NCBI GenBank assembly: GCA_025267735.1
Contig: CM046311.1
Coordinates: forward strand, 33,704,895-33,768,894
Source: Mactra quadrangularis
Taxonomy: Eukaryota > Mollusca > Bivalvia > Venerida > Mactridae
Length of the DNA: 64,000 bases
Reading direction: 5' to 3'
In this document: one piece after another, positions 1-11,929 of the stretch
Numbering within the stretch: the first letter of the stretch is position 1
Layout: each line of letters begins with the position of its first letter
Position numbers and translations under genes: made by a program
Notes under the pieces: generated by a model
The model's database searches: none
What the model was told of the DNA's origin: nothing
The model's input: only the letters and a program-made list of their open reading frames with translations

Positions 1-439
1 TTAAAATCAATATTCACTGGTGATATTACAGATTTTAGAAACACATTCACTCATCAATGTTTCAAATAACAATCAATGCTTCTACGAATAGTTTAGCAAA
101 AGTTATTGATAAAGGTTGTCAAATAAATTGTAGGAAGTATTGGTGATATTTTCCTTAATAATAGGTTCTATTAAACTCAACAACAGATAATTATTTGATG
201 ATAAATCATGAAATTCATGGCAATATCATTATATAAATCAAATAAAATACAAATGTAGTACAAATATTTTTTTGTATTTTAGTGTTTTTAATTTAGTTAT
301 CATTATACTGCTAGCATCTTTAAAATGCTTTACTCAGTATAAATCAACTGAGTTATAAATCAATTGAGTTATATTTTCTATCATACTTTAAGGATTGGTA
401 CATATCATACTCCACGTTTATTTCTTTGTTGTTTTACAG
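1..439. other. No exon recognised; probable intron of the plus-strand membrane-protein gene
   Basis: AT-rich sequence with no coding exon that I can support. It lies directly upstream of a pyrimidine-rich tract and the acceptor AG at 438-439, so it is most simply the intron before the first exon visible here. Confidence 0.5.
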
Positions 440-595
440 TTCCCTGTGGTGTTGGAACATTTGCTTATAACGACTACTGTGAAGTTTGTCCAGTAGGAAC
501 TTATCAAGATGTAGAAGGTCAAGCTTCATGTAAACCATGTCCGGAGAATTGGTCAACACTAGGACTTATGACAACAGATAAGAATTATTGCAATG
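440..595 (+). CDS. Exon encoding the GCC2/GCC3 module
   Basis: Acceptor AG at 438-439, donor GT at 596-597. It starts with the last two bases of a codon and ends with the first base of a Val codon completed by the next exon. Six cysteines are spaced as in ephrin-receptor-like modules. Confidence 0.82.
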
Positions 596-3500
596 GTAAA
601 TTATTGTTATAATTGATATTAGTCTACATTTTTATTCGGTATAGTCAGTTGTCTGGCCCTAACGGGAGTATGTTCTTAGTACTAAATTAAAACCATCAAT
701 CAATAGATCCTAATCTCTCCAGAACAGTTTGCAAGACGACTGACTGATATACTATGCTTTACATCATTTAAGGTTAATAATGCAATGGTACTGTTTTAAT
801 GACAATGCTCACTAAAAGTCATTAGACAGTTAAAAGTTTGAGAAAAGCTAATCATGTCAGCGGCAAGTAATTTCATTATGTTTAAAACTTCTTTATTTAG
901 CATAGTTCAAAACCATTATGTTAAAATTACTAATGTTAATTATGGATTTTTTTCTGATGACTGGTTTCTTTTCCGGGTAAACATGAATCGAGTTATTCAT
1001 GTTGTCCTAACTGGAATATATTTTGTTTCAGTATATATTGAACCATTTGAAGAAACCACAAAAACATTATTGATTGGACTTGTTGTTGGATTAACTTTAC
1101 TCGTTCTGACCATCATAGTAGTTGCTTTTATAATCTACAAAAAGTAGGTTGTTTGTATTTTTTACAAAAGGTTGTTTTCATCAAATCTTTTTCTTCCTTT
1201 TGCACAATTTTCATCATTTAATAGTTTTTTTTTATAATTTATGTTTAAGCTATTACATATTGTTTATTAGGTTATCTAGAACTCTTATAACAAACTATTG
1301 TGGAATAACAAGTAGCTTACCTTTTCCGAGGAGAATTTTAAATGTGCTAGTTGGCGTTATCTTGGAATAAATTACATTAAACCGGAGCAAAAAAAGCTAG
1401 AAATGTAACAAGGAAATAGCCATATACTACATGTAATAATCCTTTTAGCATAATTCTAAGTCTACATTCTATGAATCATTTTTTATCCAATCTACACAAA
1501 ATGTAGTTTGAATTTTCGTGCCTAGGGTAGCTCAGCTACAAGCACCAGGCTAATTAAATCAGAGACAGCCTGAATTATTAAGACAGTATAAACAATTACA
1601 TTTATCTTTTAAGACTATATCATACTTCCTTACATGAAATTTATTTTACATATTTTGGTTTTCAGACTAAATAAGAAATCCGAAGTAAACTGTTTTCAGG
1701 ATAAGAGTATTACCAATGTTAGAAATTATGGCATGGGCAATGGAAAAACCATCTTTAAATCGTACACTTTGTAAGTTTTTTTCATTGCATAGTTCACTTT
1801 TTTGTTAAATAAATAAATTTTAATTATTTTGTTTTCGATTTTTCAAAACTTTATCATCATTTTCTACTGAACATTTTGCATGTAGATATTCATGGCGGCA
1901 AATACATCTTCCTATTTTAATATTTTTTTGTGATTCAGGTCTTGTTTAAACTTACGCTTATACATGTACACGGAGAAACATAATTATTGATGTATTTTTA
2001 CGCAATCATATTATGTTCCTAGGCTATAAGCATTAAAAAAATAAAACTCCACGACTGGATTCAAATCAAGAGTTGTAAATAGTGGATCATAATAACTAAC
2101 ATGCAATGATAGGAAAAATAGATTGTTATGAGGGACTATTGTCAATTATCATTTCTTGATAAAATCTGAAGCAATGAAATTTGTAAGAAGGTCCTATCAG
2201 TTGGAATCATCTAATTTTAAGGATAATAAAATGTTTCATCTTATATCTTTTTTGTTAATTAGGATATAAACAAGAGTGATAAAATTTAGACAGTTCTTCA
2301 ACATTACAATACGTTGCTTGATTTTCAAACAAATTAAATGATTTACAAATACGTTATTCAAGATCAATTGTGGCAAATTGACATTGAAAAGTAAGAGTAA
2401 AATCCGAGTAATCCAACTGATACGACCTACCTATTTGTAGAGTATGCAATGGGAAATAACTGACTAAAGTCCATTATTGAATGCCAAACTTTAACTGAAT
2501 AAGCTTGTTTTGACCTTTGTATCGACTAGAAGAAATTTAAATAAGTTTTGATGATTGTAATGGTAATGTTTTTTAGAAACTATTTAACATGGTAGTTTGA
2601 CTTAAATATATTTTTCTACGGACCACGAGTGTAACTGGTCCATCTTGTCTTTATTTTCATAACAGATATTTATTGTTTCTTTTGGGTTCAAGCCACCCAA
2701 AATATAATTTCAGTTTCAATTTACAATACTTGATAAATGTTTTGTAAGTTCAATGGGCAGTTCAGCCACTTTCAAAGTGTTAAATCTTCGTTGAATGTAT
2801 TAATAATACAATATATCATATATCCTTTCAGACATTCGAAAGATACAAGTATTGGTGTACTTTATGACAATCCAACGTTTGAAGAGATGAAATTAAGGTG
2901 AAATCAAAATTCTATCAACCTGTTTCTATTTTGTAATGTGGTAAAATTGTGTTGTAGTATTTTTGTTAAATACCATAAAAATTATTCCCTTGTTGATGCC
3001 AATAAATATTTCAGCCTGACTTGACCGCTGGAAAAATAGAGTTTTGGAATGATAATTTCGATATCGATAAGTAGACCAATTAAGCATGTTACTCAACAAC
3101 TTAGCAAATAGCTAAAGACCTAATCAAATGATAACTAAGTTAAAGAGCTTATCAACAAATCAACTTGTAAACAATTAATCTTATAAATCAACCAGTCCAT
3201 AATTTTAGCAACTTATAATTCAATCGAGCAACTTATCAAACAAACCATTAATCAACAAATCAACTATAATATCAATCAACTTAAAATTAAATCAGCTAAT
3301 GCTTAAATCAAACCACTAATCTATCAACTGAGCAATTAACCGAATTATGATTTATCAATCGACACACTAGTAAATTCAATCAAGAGGTGACTAAAGGGGA
3401 TTTGATATCTGAAGCAACGGTTTTTATTGAAATGCGACAATTGTTCAGAGACCTTATTAATAAGCACATTTCTTTACATTTGACCCGCATGATCTGCTCA

Positions 3501-4117
3501 AACAGTAGTACATCTGACTATGGATTCATAAGTCACGAATTCGATTAAAAAATGGCACCATACAACTTCTTATTCAAATTAGTTAAAATGTTCTCTGCAG
3601 CCAATAACAGTATTTAGAAGAAAAGTCGTCTACCAATAATAAAAAGTTTTCTGCAGCCCATTTCTGTATAAAGAACTTGTAACAGTCATTAGCCAATACC
3701 ACACGTATGCGATAAGTGTTATGGTAACGTATTGGGTCCAGTGACACAGGCCTGCTTGGAGACTGTGATAGGAATCACCAACCACCGTAATAGGTATGAA
3801 AGTTCATTTAAAGGGACCATATGTAACATTTCTTTTATATTGGTTTTGTAAATATGATAGTATGTTGATACAATGTATTCTACAAAGCTACTTACTGTGT
3901 CTGGTACTGCAGTATAGCTCATCATCTAGGAACTTCTTTTTTCTCTTTTAGGCCCTTTCAGCTAATGTACAACAATTATACAGCAGATGAGGGATCTTCT
4001 GAGGTTGATTCACGACCATCTTCTGGGCAACCATCTTCATCGAGGCCGTCTTCAACTAGGCCATTTTCATCACGCTCACAAGTGACACCAGTTAATGTTA
4101 ACATTGACTTAAAATAG
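440..4117 (+). CDS. Single-pass membrane protein with GCC2/GCC3 cysteine module, C-terminal five exons (partial gene)
   Basis: Five exons join in phase: 440-595, 1032-1143, 1666-1770, 2832-2897 and 3952-4117 (stop TAG 4115-4117), giving 200 residues plus an incoming partial codon. Each has a GT donor (except the last) and an AG acceptor. Exon 1 reads PCGVGTFAYNDYCEVCPVGT and on to KPCPENW, the spacing of the GCC2/GCC3 (ephrin-receptor-like) module of secreted and surface proteins. Exon 2 holds a hydrophobic helix, TLLIGLVVGLTLLVLTIIVV, followed by YKK, a stop-transfer signal. The remaining exons give a cytoplasmic tail of about 120 residues with an NPTF motif (YDNPTFEEM, resembling NPxY/F sorting motifs) and a Ser/Pro/Arg-rich end. 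The N-terminal exons lie left of the window. I cannot assign a specific orthologue. The exon chain is well supported; the function is not. Confidence 0.82.
1032..1143 (+). CDS. Exon encoding the transmembrane helix
   Basis: Acceptor at 1030-1031, donor GT at 1144-1145. It encodes an acidic juxtamembrane stretch (YIEPFEETTK), about 22 hydrophobic residues, then Tyr-Lys-Lys at the inner face. Confidence 0.82.
1666..1770 (+). CDS. Cytoplasmic-tail exon 1
   Basis: Acceptor at 1664-1665 and consensus donor GTAAGT at 1771. The open frame begins LNKKSEVNCF and ends KSYT plus two bases. It joins exons on both sides in phase. Confidence 0.75.
2140..2485 (+). repeat. Dispersed repeat shared with 52,640-52,865
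   Basis: The 3' part (about 2368-2475: gcaaattgacattgaaaag, then a block ending gggaaataactgactaa) recurs in the same order at 52,640-52,865. The element lies in an intron here and has an internal insertion relative to the other copy. No ORF and no recognised class. Confidence 0.6.
2832..2897 (+). CDS. Cytoplasmic-tail exon 2 with NPTF motif
   Basis: Acceptor at 2830-2831, donor at 2898. It encodes HSKDTSIGVLYDNPTFEEMK. DNPTF resembles NPxF/Y adaptor-binding motifs; that role is inference. Confidence 0.75.
3952..4117 (+). CDS. Terminal exon, Ser/Pro-rich tail and stop
   Basis: The acceptor follows a T-rich tract ending at 3951. The first base completes an Arg codon, then PFQLMYNNYTADEGSSEVDS leads into a low-complexity run of Arg-Pro-Ser-Ser repeats, ending NVNIDLK and TAG. 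Confidence 0.78.
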
Positions 4118-4849
4118 AAAAGAATACATTTGTAATTACTAAATGAATTTAATTAAGACATGGTACTAATGTGAACCATCACAAGATGATATGTTAAACG
4201 CAATGTCTTGACATGTTGCACCATTTTAAAGGTCCTATCTATTGTCAATAACTTTTAATTTCTCCGTCACAAATTGCTTTAGCAACTTCAAATGAATGTA
4301 ATGGAAACATGCATTTACAAATGCAATTTTTATCATTTATTTGTATTTGTTCATTATTCACTCTACCTGGTTACTCAACTTACTGTGTCAACAAGTTAAC
4401 GTTTATTTAGACGTCACCAAAAGTTTGCCGTCAAGCGCATGTGTGCTAGAAGGTATTGGTTTTATTCTTGATGGCATATTTTGTGTCTTGAGCCTCTAGT
4501 TTTAGAGTATAACATGACAGACATATTGTGTAAAAATGACATAACAGACAGAAAATCAAACCACTGATGCAATGTTCAGGTTGAATGAATAATTAGTCAA
4601 TTTGTCTCTGTAATTGATTATTGTTGTATGGCAGATTTTCTTTCATAAGTTGCACTAGATTTAATTACATCATTGTATAATTTTGATGTGTTGATGTGGC
4701 CTGGATCACAACATTATCATGCAATATTAGGGAAACATCTTGGCAGTTGTTTTAATTTTGGTAGGTCTATGCTAAAAACATTTAACGTACTTACTGTTTA
4801 AAATCACCAACTGAATCAAATATCTATTAAGTCAATTTGTTCTTTTGTA
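4118..4849. other. 3' flank and intergenic DNA, no gene recognised
   Basis: AT-rich, no ORF with recognisable domains, no clear polyadenylation signal immediately after the stop at 4117. Nothing further is supported. Confidence 0.5.
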
Positions 4850-5575
4850 CTTTTCTACTGATCAATGAGTCATGGATTTGATTCTAAGTAGGGCCATACT
4901 TTCTTTGGTCTTAAATTGTATTTACGACCATTGTCTAGGGGTGTAACGGTTAACCGATATACCGGTTAATATTGCAATACGACTTCTGACGGTTTTTAAC
5001 CGGTTCGTTTTTCTCTAAACCGGTTTTTCTAATTATTTTCCGTACTGATTGTTTTAATCAGAGTCTGAAATTTAAATATTTGAATAAGTGTTAAAATGTG
5101 TTCGGAAACTTGAAATATTTTTCGTAAAGTGAGAGAATAATTTTCTTTGAAAGTCCATTCAAAACCTTTTTTTTAACCTATTTAAATATTTGCATAATAC
5201 GTGTAGATTATTTGAAAATACAAATAACTGGGTACAATGTTGATAAAATTAAGCACGTGCATTAATTTATGCTATGCATGTAGGCGCAAAGAACAATATG
5301 TATTGCAATATACTGCAATATATTGTAGTACGGATTTCGTGTATTGCAATATATTGCAATACGGTTTTTACCGTATTGTTACACCCCTACCATTGTCACA
5401 CTTACCACTAAATCTTAGTCGTGTAGGTCAGTTGTCAGTCACTGATGAAAGTATGCTAAGTTACTGGTTAACGGCTAGGTCCAAAGATTTAGCCTTTCCA
5501 AGAATGGTAAGTTTACTGACTACCATTATATGACCTTTAAAATGTGTAGCTACGGCGTTTAACCAAACCAAAAAG
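4850..5575 (+). repeat. tRNA-derived SINE (family A), split by a hAT-type MITE
   Basis: The left piece (about 4850-4935) contains a degenerate B box (catggatttgattctaag) and the following family body. The right piece (5398-5575) continues it with aggtcagttgtcagtcactg through the terminal gctacggcgtttaacc block. The interruption at 4936 coincides exactly with an 8-bp duplication, so the SINE was there first and the MITE landed in it. Confidence 0.78.
4936..5389. mobile_element. hAT-type MITE, 454 bp, 8-bp target-site duplication
   Basis: Terminal inverted repeats TAGGGGTGTAAC and GTTACACCCCTA, flanked by the perfect 8-bp direct repeat CCATTGTC at 4928-4935 and 5390-5397. TIR length, starting TA and 8-bp duplication are hAT hallmarks. 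No transposase ORF. A second, shorter relative is at 36,837-37,198. The interior contains repeated tattgcaatat motifs. Confidence 0.88.
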
Positions 5576-6431
5576 AAATTGGATATTAAACATGGGACTT
5601 CATAGTCTCAGGCTGAACATTTGCATCTAACTGTTTTAAAAAATTCTGCTGATCAGAGTTACAATTTATTTTGACTAAGCCAACTGTAACAAGAAATGGA
5701 AATTCTACAATTGAAATTGTATTGAATAACAATATAAGAAAATTTATACTACAACTATAATCATTCAACCTTGGTTTCTTATTGATGTTCTTTAATTCTG
5801 CTTACTGATAACAATAGGTTCATTCTTCCATTTACTAATATGAGCATCAATACATCCAATATCACTCCTATCCTTGGGCCTGAAAATAATTAAATTAAAA
5901 ATAAATCTGACCAGCCATCGTCTGAACTCTTCTCATATACTAGCTTAATTTAGTATGTCGCAGAATGTATTGTTCTCTATTGTTAAACTCATTTTTATTT
6001 CAGCTTTGTCCGGCACAGGTACGTCGGGTAAAAATCAAATTTTTCATCCAGAAAAAAACAATGGACTTGTTCTCAATCAGATTTTTGGAGTTCATGCCCT
6101 TTATTAATACGATTTTATTTCTGTCATGTACCTGCACCCATCTCATCTCCTTTTCAGCTTTTCTGATATTTTGTCTCTCAAAGTCAATGGCTGCTATTTC
6201 TATGCTTCTACAGCTATACATTTTAATTTGTACTTGTGTTTATATTTTAATAAAGTACGTTTTATACATCTGTTATTATTTTGTAATTATTTGATGTACA
6301 TATGTATGTATACTTTGGTAGTACAGGATTCGACAATAAGAAGGTTATTAGGTTGCACAACTTGCTATACATTTTATTTGCCCGAAACCAAATGATTATG
6401 GATGTAACAAGTTGCCCGAACCAAGCTGGGG
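5576..6431. other. No gene recognised
   Basis: AT-rich intergenic DNA. Short open frames on both strands around 5965-6444 overlap each other and show no domain, splice or conservation signal. Confidence 0.5.
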
Positions 6432-6560
6432 TTGTCAGGGGCACTGTAGTGTAGTAGATAGCACTTCTGATGGTTAATCCAAGGTCATAGGTTAGATTCC
6501 TTGACAGGACCTACATACAAACATTATGTTTGGCCATAAATTTTCAATTCAACTGCTGTA
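6432..6560 (+). repeat. Truncated tRNA-derived SINE (family C)
   Basis: Starts ggggcactgtagtgtagtag and contains a degenerate B box (taggttagattccttgac). It resembles the family at 32,388-32,660 and 42,315-42,520, but is shorter and more diverged. Confidence 0.45.
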
Positions 6561-6675
6561 TTAAGTAGTTGTGAGACACAGGCGAATGTATGTGTTACAT
6601 ACTGTTAACAAGTCAAGGTCAGGAGAGCAAAACCTCATGGAGGGACAGTGAGTAAGAGTTAGAAATGAACATAAA

Positions 6676-6771
6676 GTTGGCAGATTCAGCAGACACAGTA
6701 GAAGGAACGATCCCTCGTGGATTTGATTCAAAAGGATCGTTCCACCTGTTGTGCCTGCTGAGTCTGCTAAC
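6676..6771. other. Imperfect inverted repeat (hairpin), about 96 bp
   Basis: Arms 6676-6713 and 6734-6771 pair over about 38 bp with several mismatches (gttggcagattcagcagaca against the complement of the right arm), with a 20-base loop. The geometry fits either a small foldback element or a pre-miRNA-like hairpin. Nothing here decides between them. Confidence 0.6.
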
Positions 6772-7958
6772 TTTTTGTGCATGAGTTAAAAAATATATTT
6801 TCAAGAGTAGTTAAGCCCCCTGTAAGGTAAAATATTTTGAAAACAGATTCTGAGTAAATGAGTTAAAAGAAATAAAAAGTATATCCTTCCAAGTTGACGA
6901 ATATACTGCTTGTTTACGAGCTATTTTCCGTGTTTTACATTTTCGTAGTATGTTTTCATCCAATTGCACTACATAGTAAAACATGAAAGAAGGAATATTA
7001 CTGCATACGTTTAACTATATTTTAACATGGTTTGACATTGTCTCGCTTCTGCTCTGAAATATATAAATGCCAAGTCGATTATTCCATTGTGTGTTATTTT
7101 TTTTAAGTTATCATCCTCTTTAGTATTTATCCATTTCTATGTTCTAGGCGTTTCTCAGATTCTAATGTCGTAAGGAGATTCTATACATTGACGTTTACAA
7201 CAAAATATTAACTAATTTTTTTAGCTCGAACGTAAAACAATTTCTTACAACTTGGATTATTTTTCTTTCGAGTCCCCTTCCTGGTCTCTATCACTAAGCT
7301 AGAAGGATACTGATTTTCGCTCAAGAAAACAACGGGGTAGATTTTGGATGAGATTCGAACCAACGCGCTGCTTGCAACCCAATGCTTTAAAGTCAGACGT
7401 CGATACTGCTTGCCTGCTTACAGTCACCAGTGATATCAGAAAGACCAAATAAGTAATAAAGTAAAAAAAATAATTATATGTTGTTATTTAAAGTTTATTT
7501 TGTAACGAGCCATACAAGTTGGTCATAGCATATATCATATTCCACAACATATATAATTATGAAAGTGCAATGAAATTCACAATTTAGTTTTTACAAAAAT
7601 ACTTTAATTACCACAGTACTTCTCTGTTATTTTGTCACTTTATAAATTGACGTAAAAATGACAATAATGCATTATGCATAACAATATTTCCGATAAGATT
7701 GTTTCGTTTGAATTGTTAGGCCTATTACAGTTCACAAATATAATAGATGTATTAAATTACCAAGGAATTAAATACAATAAGCAAGCATATAACATTTAAA
7801 TGTAAAACTGTGTGTACGATGTAACCATTCTGGTTGAAGTCTTACAAAACATATTACAGTTTTATATACACGCGTTGAATGTCAGTTGTTAAAATAAACA
7901 ACATAAATATTGCAACCTGAATCAAAACTTCACTTTAACATTTGAAATGTTCTTGCGT

Positions 7959-10900
7959 CTATTCCAAGTCAAAGACTTTCATTACATCTGACTCGTACAA
8001 TGTCACAAATAATCTATTACTTCTTGGATTTAAAGCAATAGAAATCGGGCGAAATAACCCATCTTTTTGTTTCACAACAGTACCAATCTTTTTACCTTCT
8101 TCACTGTATTGTACGATATTGCGAGAAACCCGTCCAACAACAAATGCATTTCCTTTGTCATCACAACATACACCGCTTACACCTTCCAAATCATTATCAT
8201 TGATTGTAGACAGGTGGTTGCCATTCCCATCCAAACATATAAATCCTTTACCATAGGCACCAACAAACATTTTGTTCCCAACATCATTGAAGGTGATATG
8301 TGTACTGTTAGTAAACAATCTGTTACCATCATTGACATTTGTTATTAACCTCAACAATGTACCATTCAAATCATAAACATACAGGGAAGCACCAAAGTCA
8401 GTAACATAAAGATGGTCATTCTTCTTAGCAATACCATAGCAGCGATGGGTTGTTACAATCTTTCTTGTAAGCTTCATCTTGTTTTCAATGGAGACAAATT
8501 GAATCTTGTGTGGATTTCCACATCCCACTGCAACTTCTTTATCATTGAACAAACATACGCCATATATATTACAGCCTATTGAACAGTGTTCGACTACAGT
8601 CATCTTCTTGATATCAACTAGTTTAAGTTTCTTGTTGTCCCGATCAGTGACTAGAAGTTGTTGATTTGATATCAGACAACATCCTAAAGACATACACGCA
8701 TCGGCATCATCAGATAGTCTAATGTTGATATCTTGACTGCCTTTTAATTTGTACAGGTCTAATCTCTTCTTATCAGAAACCTGTACTTTCCCGATCCCAT
8801 GTAAACCCTTAATGTAATATTTCGATGCATTGTCAGGATCAAAAGTTATCTTTACTACTCGATAATCACCAGTTTGTTGTTTAGCCCTTAGCATCTCTGC
8901 TTCAGTGATTCTTTTCTGAGCTAATTTTGAACAAACAAATCGTTGTGCTCTATTGGATGCTGATTTGGTAAGCTTGTCATCGGTGGTTTGTAACACATTG
9001 TTAGAGTCATCAATAGTTCCTTTATCTTCAAGTATTTTCTTCTCAACATTCTTAAATGCTTCTTTTATTTCTTGTCTGGACTTGTCTGCAGCACGTCTAA
9101 CCAAACCTTCAAGCACTTTCTGGAATGTAGCAACTTGCTCCAAAGCATATTCCATTGTTTCACACAAAACCTCTAATTGTGTATCTTTAGATTCACTCAA
9201 TTTTGACATGGAAGTCATCATTTGTTTAAGACGACTTGCTGTCTCTTTGCTTTTTGATGAGTTAAACAAAACTTTCAACATGCCTGGTACCGAGTAAATC
9301 TTTGTTTCTGGGCATGATCTGAAATGACATAAATTTATTCTACACGACGTACATATATATACATAAACTGATGCTAAAACAAATCCCCATAACAACTCGA
9401 GATACATTTGTTTCTCTTCTTGTGACTTAGATCCAAATTAAGAGAAAGGTTCTATTTGTAAATTTGATCATGAAATAATTTCTATGGCCACTGATCCTAA
9501 ATCATGTAGGGCAGTTACTGATGGATACTGAAGATACTGATGGAAGAATGCGCTAAGTAGATGATTAACACTTTAATTCAGAGTTTAAGCTTTCCTAGGA
9601 ACAGTGAGTAGGTGGACTGACCGCTGTGATATGACCTAAACATTCTGTTGCTACGACGTTATAATGCGTTTATTTTTCTCGTTACGAAATATATAAATTG
9701 ATAGAGGTGTGAGATGATTATGATTTATTATACCAAATGAAATCAAATAAATGTAATATAATAAAACAAAATGTGACTCTTTGGAATCGATGCACCGCTA
9801 CACCTTGGAAAACGCTTGTGGTAAATTAAATAAAATCATATACACTGTATCTATTCATAACTTGTGTGTTGATTTTAGTTCTAAATTTTACCTGGTTAAT
9901 TTCCAAAAATATAAAATGCACCAGTTTAATAGTTATCGACTTTAAAAAAGGTTGCTGAGGAAAACATTGCAGTATGAGGCATGTTCCATTTAAATCAAGT
10001 TTATTGTCTAAAGTACATAAAACAGGCGGATCTGGGGGTGGACCCGGTGACCGCCCTCAGGTAAAATTACCCAAGCAAAGGTTTTCTTTGCAATGACCTA
10101 GCATACAATTAAAAAAAACCTTCTCATTATTGTAGGATTTCAACATTGTCCAACGGCTGTAACATAATTCTAAAATATATCGAGATGCTTTATAATGTAA
10201 ACCCTGGGAAAGGTTAGTTGGTGCCTTGGAAATGTGCCTGAATCCTTAAGAAATTACATGTACCGAAATACCCAGGCATTTCGGGGACCGCCGGTCACCT
10301 GGACCCCTTGTCAGGTCTTTGTCCGACTATTTGGGGCCCTTGTGACCCCCTGGAACCGGAATCTCATTCTACTTTTTCATTTTACGCCTCTATTACTAGA
10401 TTTTTCTGCCCCCATAACTAGGAATCCTGGATCCGCCTATGCATAACTTTCTTTGACTTTATGACACGTTTATCTATAATTAACACGTATATATAATTAT
10501 ATCTTATGATAACCGATATGAAAATATTCATGTAGTCTATTATCTTTTTAGCGGTCTAGATTAAACTGTACAATTTTTAGAACTAATGAATTTGTGATTT
10601 ACACCACCAAACCGTCACATGATCTCTTTAAAACATAAAATATCGGTAATTTATAACAAATTAAATAATAATGCTAATTTAACTCTTTTTTAAAACTTAC
10701 TTGTGTTCTGTTGCTATACACGCATAGCAACCAACAGAGTCATGTTCCTGACAATACATATCGATGACTTTTCCCCTATGTATGCAGCATCTTTCGGTCG
10801 GGAAATCCGGTAAACTGGTTGATTGGTTTCCAGATTGATTTCCTAGTCCAACATCCAAGAAATTGTGACCAGACAAAGGCACAAAAACTTGGTGCATGTC

Positions 10901-11044
10901 TGTACATGGTTGGCAACAATAATCCTTACAGTCTATGCAATATTTAACAGCTTCTTTAGTTTTATTTTTTCGGTCACACACAGAACAAATATAATCGAAT
11001 GCTTCCTCCGACAAATTCACCTGAATACTGCCGCCCTCAGCCAT
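7959..11044 (-). CDS. B-box / coiled-coil / beta-propeller protein, RING-less TRIM-like, copy A (567 aa)
   Basis: Two coding exons: 10,701-11,044 and 7959-9318 (stop TAG 7959-7961), with donor GTAAGT and acceptor CAG, join in phase to 567 residues. The start MAEGGS was chosen because it is conserved in copy B; upstream in-frame sequence is not. About residues 13-60 form a first zinc-binding B-box (CSVCDRKN, then CIDCKDYCCQPC). About 90-120 form a second B-box (CCIHRGKVIDMYCQEHDSV) whose last residues cross the splice junction. A coiled coil follows (about 135-235, SRLKQMMTSMSKLSESKD). The C-terminal half has repeated LLVTDRDN-, LYVTDFG- and NRLFVTLYES-type strands as in NHL/six-bladed propellers. 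There is no RING, so ubiquitin ligase activity should not be assumed. TRIM-like proteins of this plan are greatly expanded in bivalves; the role is unknown. A possible AATAAA (complement) is near 7494. Confidence 0.88.
9476..9665 (+). repeat. SINE family A, 5'-truncated copy in gene A intron
   Basis: Matches the family body from tctatggccactgatcctaa through gtagggcagtt to gctacgacgttataatg. The tRNA-related head is missing. Confidence 0.7.
10023..10441. mobile_element. Probable MITE with AGGCGGATC terminal inverted repeats
   Basis: Left end caggcggatctgggggtgga and right end cctggatccgcctatg are inverted relatives of each other. The insert is more GC-rich than its surroundings and has no counterpart at the equivalent place in the copy B intron (about 20,455). 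Target-site duplication is not clear: acataaaa on the left against gcataact on the right is imperfect. Confidence 0.55.
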
Positions 11045-11140
11045 TTTCACCTTGAAATGTGAGACTTTAAACTTCTTGTTTCGTTTTCGCGTTTTTATAA
11101 AATACAGTGATGAATGCAATTTTATCATGATAACGGAAAC

Positions 11141-11148
11141 TATTTATA
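11141..11148 (-). promoter_or_regulatory. TATA box of gene A
   Basis: TATAAATA on the minus strand, about 97 bases upstream of the chosen ATG. It is conserved in sequence and spacing in copy B (21,208-21,215), next to a conserved TTATCATGATAA palindrome. Confidence 0.6.
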
Positions 11149-11149
11149 C

Positions 11150-11727
11150 ATAGAGTATTAAGATTCAACTTTAATACGTGGAGTTCATCTGTTTACAGCT
11201 ATCCGGATATATAGTATAATAAATGTTGAAATAAAAAATGACACATTTCAGGACAAACGGTTATAACGGTCGTTGGTCCCGACAAGATTTACAATATAGC
11301 ATAGAATTATTAATTGAAAGTAAACAATATGTTTTACACTTAAACCACCATTTAACAAGCTGTCGTGTTGCAGCTTGTATCCTTTGACGATCGTCTGCTA
11401 AGAGTATGTTTAGATAATGTTTAAATCATACTCATTGGTCGTATGATGTGCATTTTATTAAACAGAAAAATATTTTATATATATATTTAGGCGAACATTT
11501 CTAAAAAAAAAGTTTTTCCAGAATACCAGCCTATATTGCAACCTAAATGAATTGCATAGCAATACAGTCTCTTTTCAAATTTTTATTATTTTGTTGGGTC
11601 GTCATGGGGTTAATTCACTAATAAGTTGTACTACAGAAGCTGTCCCATGTGATAATTTCACAAACTAAGGCTGAAAAATGTAAAAAACTATGATTCAGAT
11701 CGTTTTCATTTATAAGGTAACTGTATA
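11150..11727. other. 5' flank of gene A, no gene recognised
   Basis: Part of the segmental duplication and conserved with copy B near the promoter. No ORF or RNA gene supported. Confidence 0.5.
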
Positions 11728-11918
11728 CAGTAAAACTCGGATATAACATACTCTATTATAACATATACTCGGTTAAAACATACAATTTTTTCTGGCCCGT
11801 TTTTCATCCTTATATATAACATACATGTACTTAGTATGTTATATGGATATAACATACCTCGGTTATAACATACCTTTTTTCTATGGCCTAGCGAGTATGT
11901 TATATCCCAGTTTTACTG
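11728..11918. mobile_element. Tigger/pogo-type MITE, 191 bp, TA target site, with paralogous empty site
   Basis: Terminal inverted repeats CAGTAAAACTCGG and CCAGTTTTACTG (near-perfect), internal repeated tataacatac motifs, TA at both flanks (11,726-27 and 11,919-20). Copy B of the duplication reads ctgtatagaagg with one TA and no insert at 22,200, so the element arrived after the duplication. Sister copy at 48,763-48,952. Confidence 0.9.
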
Positions 11919-11929
11919 TAGCAGGATTC

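Noticed and set aside
640..770. Possible diverged SINE A fragment (gtcagttgtctggcc, gacgactgactgatat)
   Set aside because: Only short scattered matches; could be chance.
7330..7445. Reverse tRNA-like stretch with gattcgaaccaacgcgctgc
   Set aside because: Contains a B-box-like motif on the minus strand, but no A box at the right distance and no second copy in the window. It may be an old SINE head; not reported.
10697..11128. Longer N-terminus for B-box gene A starting MIKLHSSLYF
   Set aside because: The extension is not conserved in copy B and lies just downstream of the TATA box; MAEGGS is shared and better supported.
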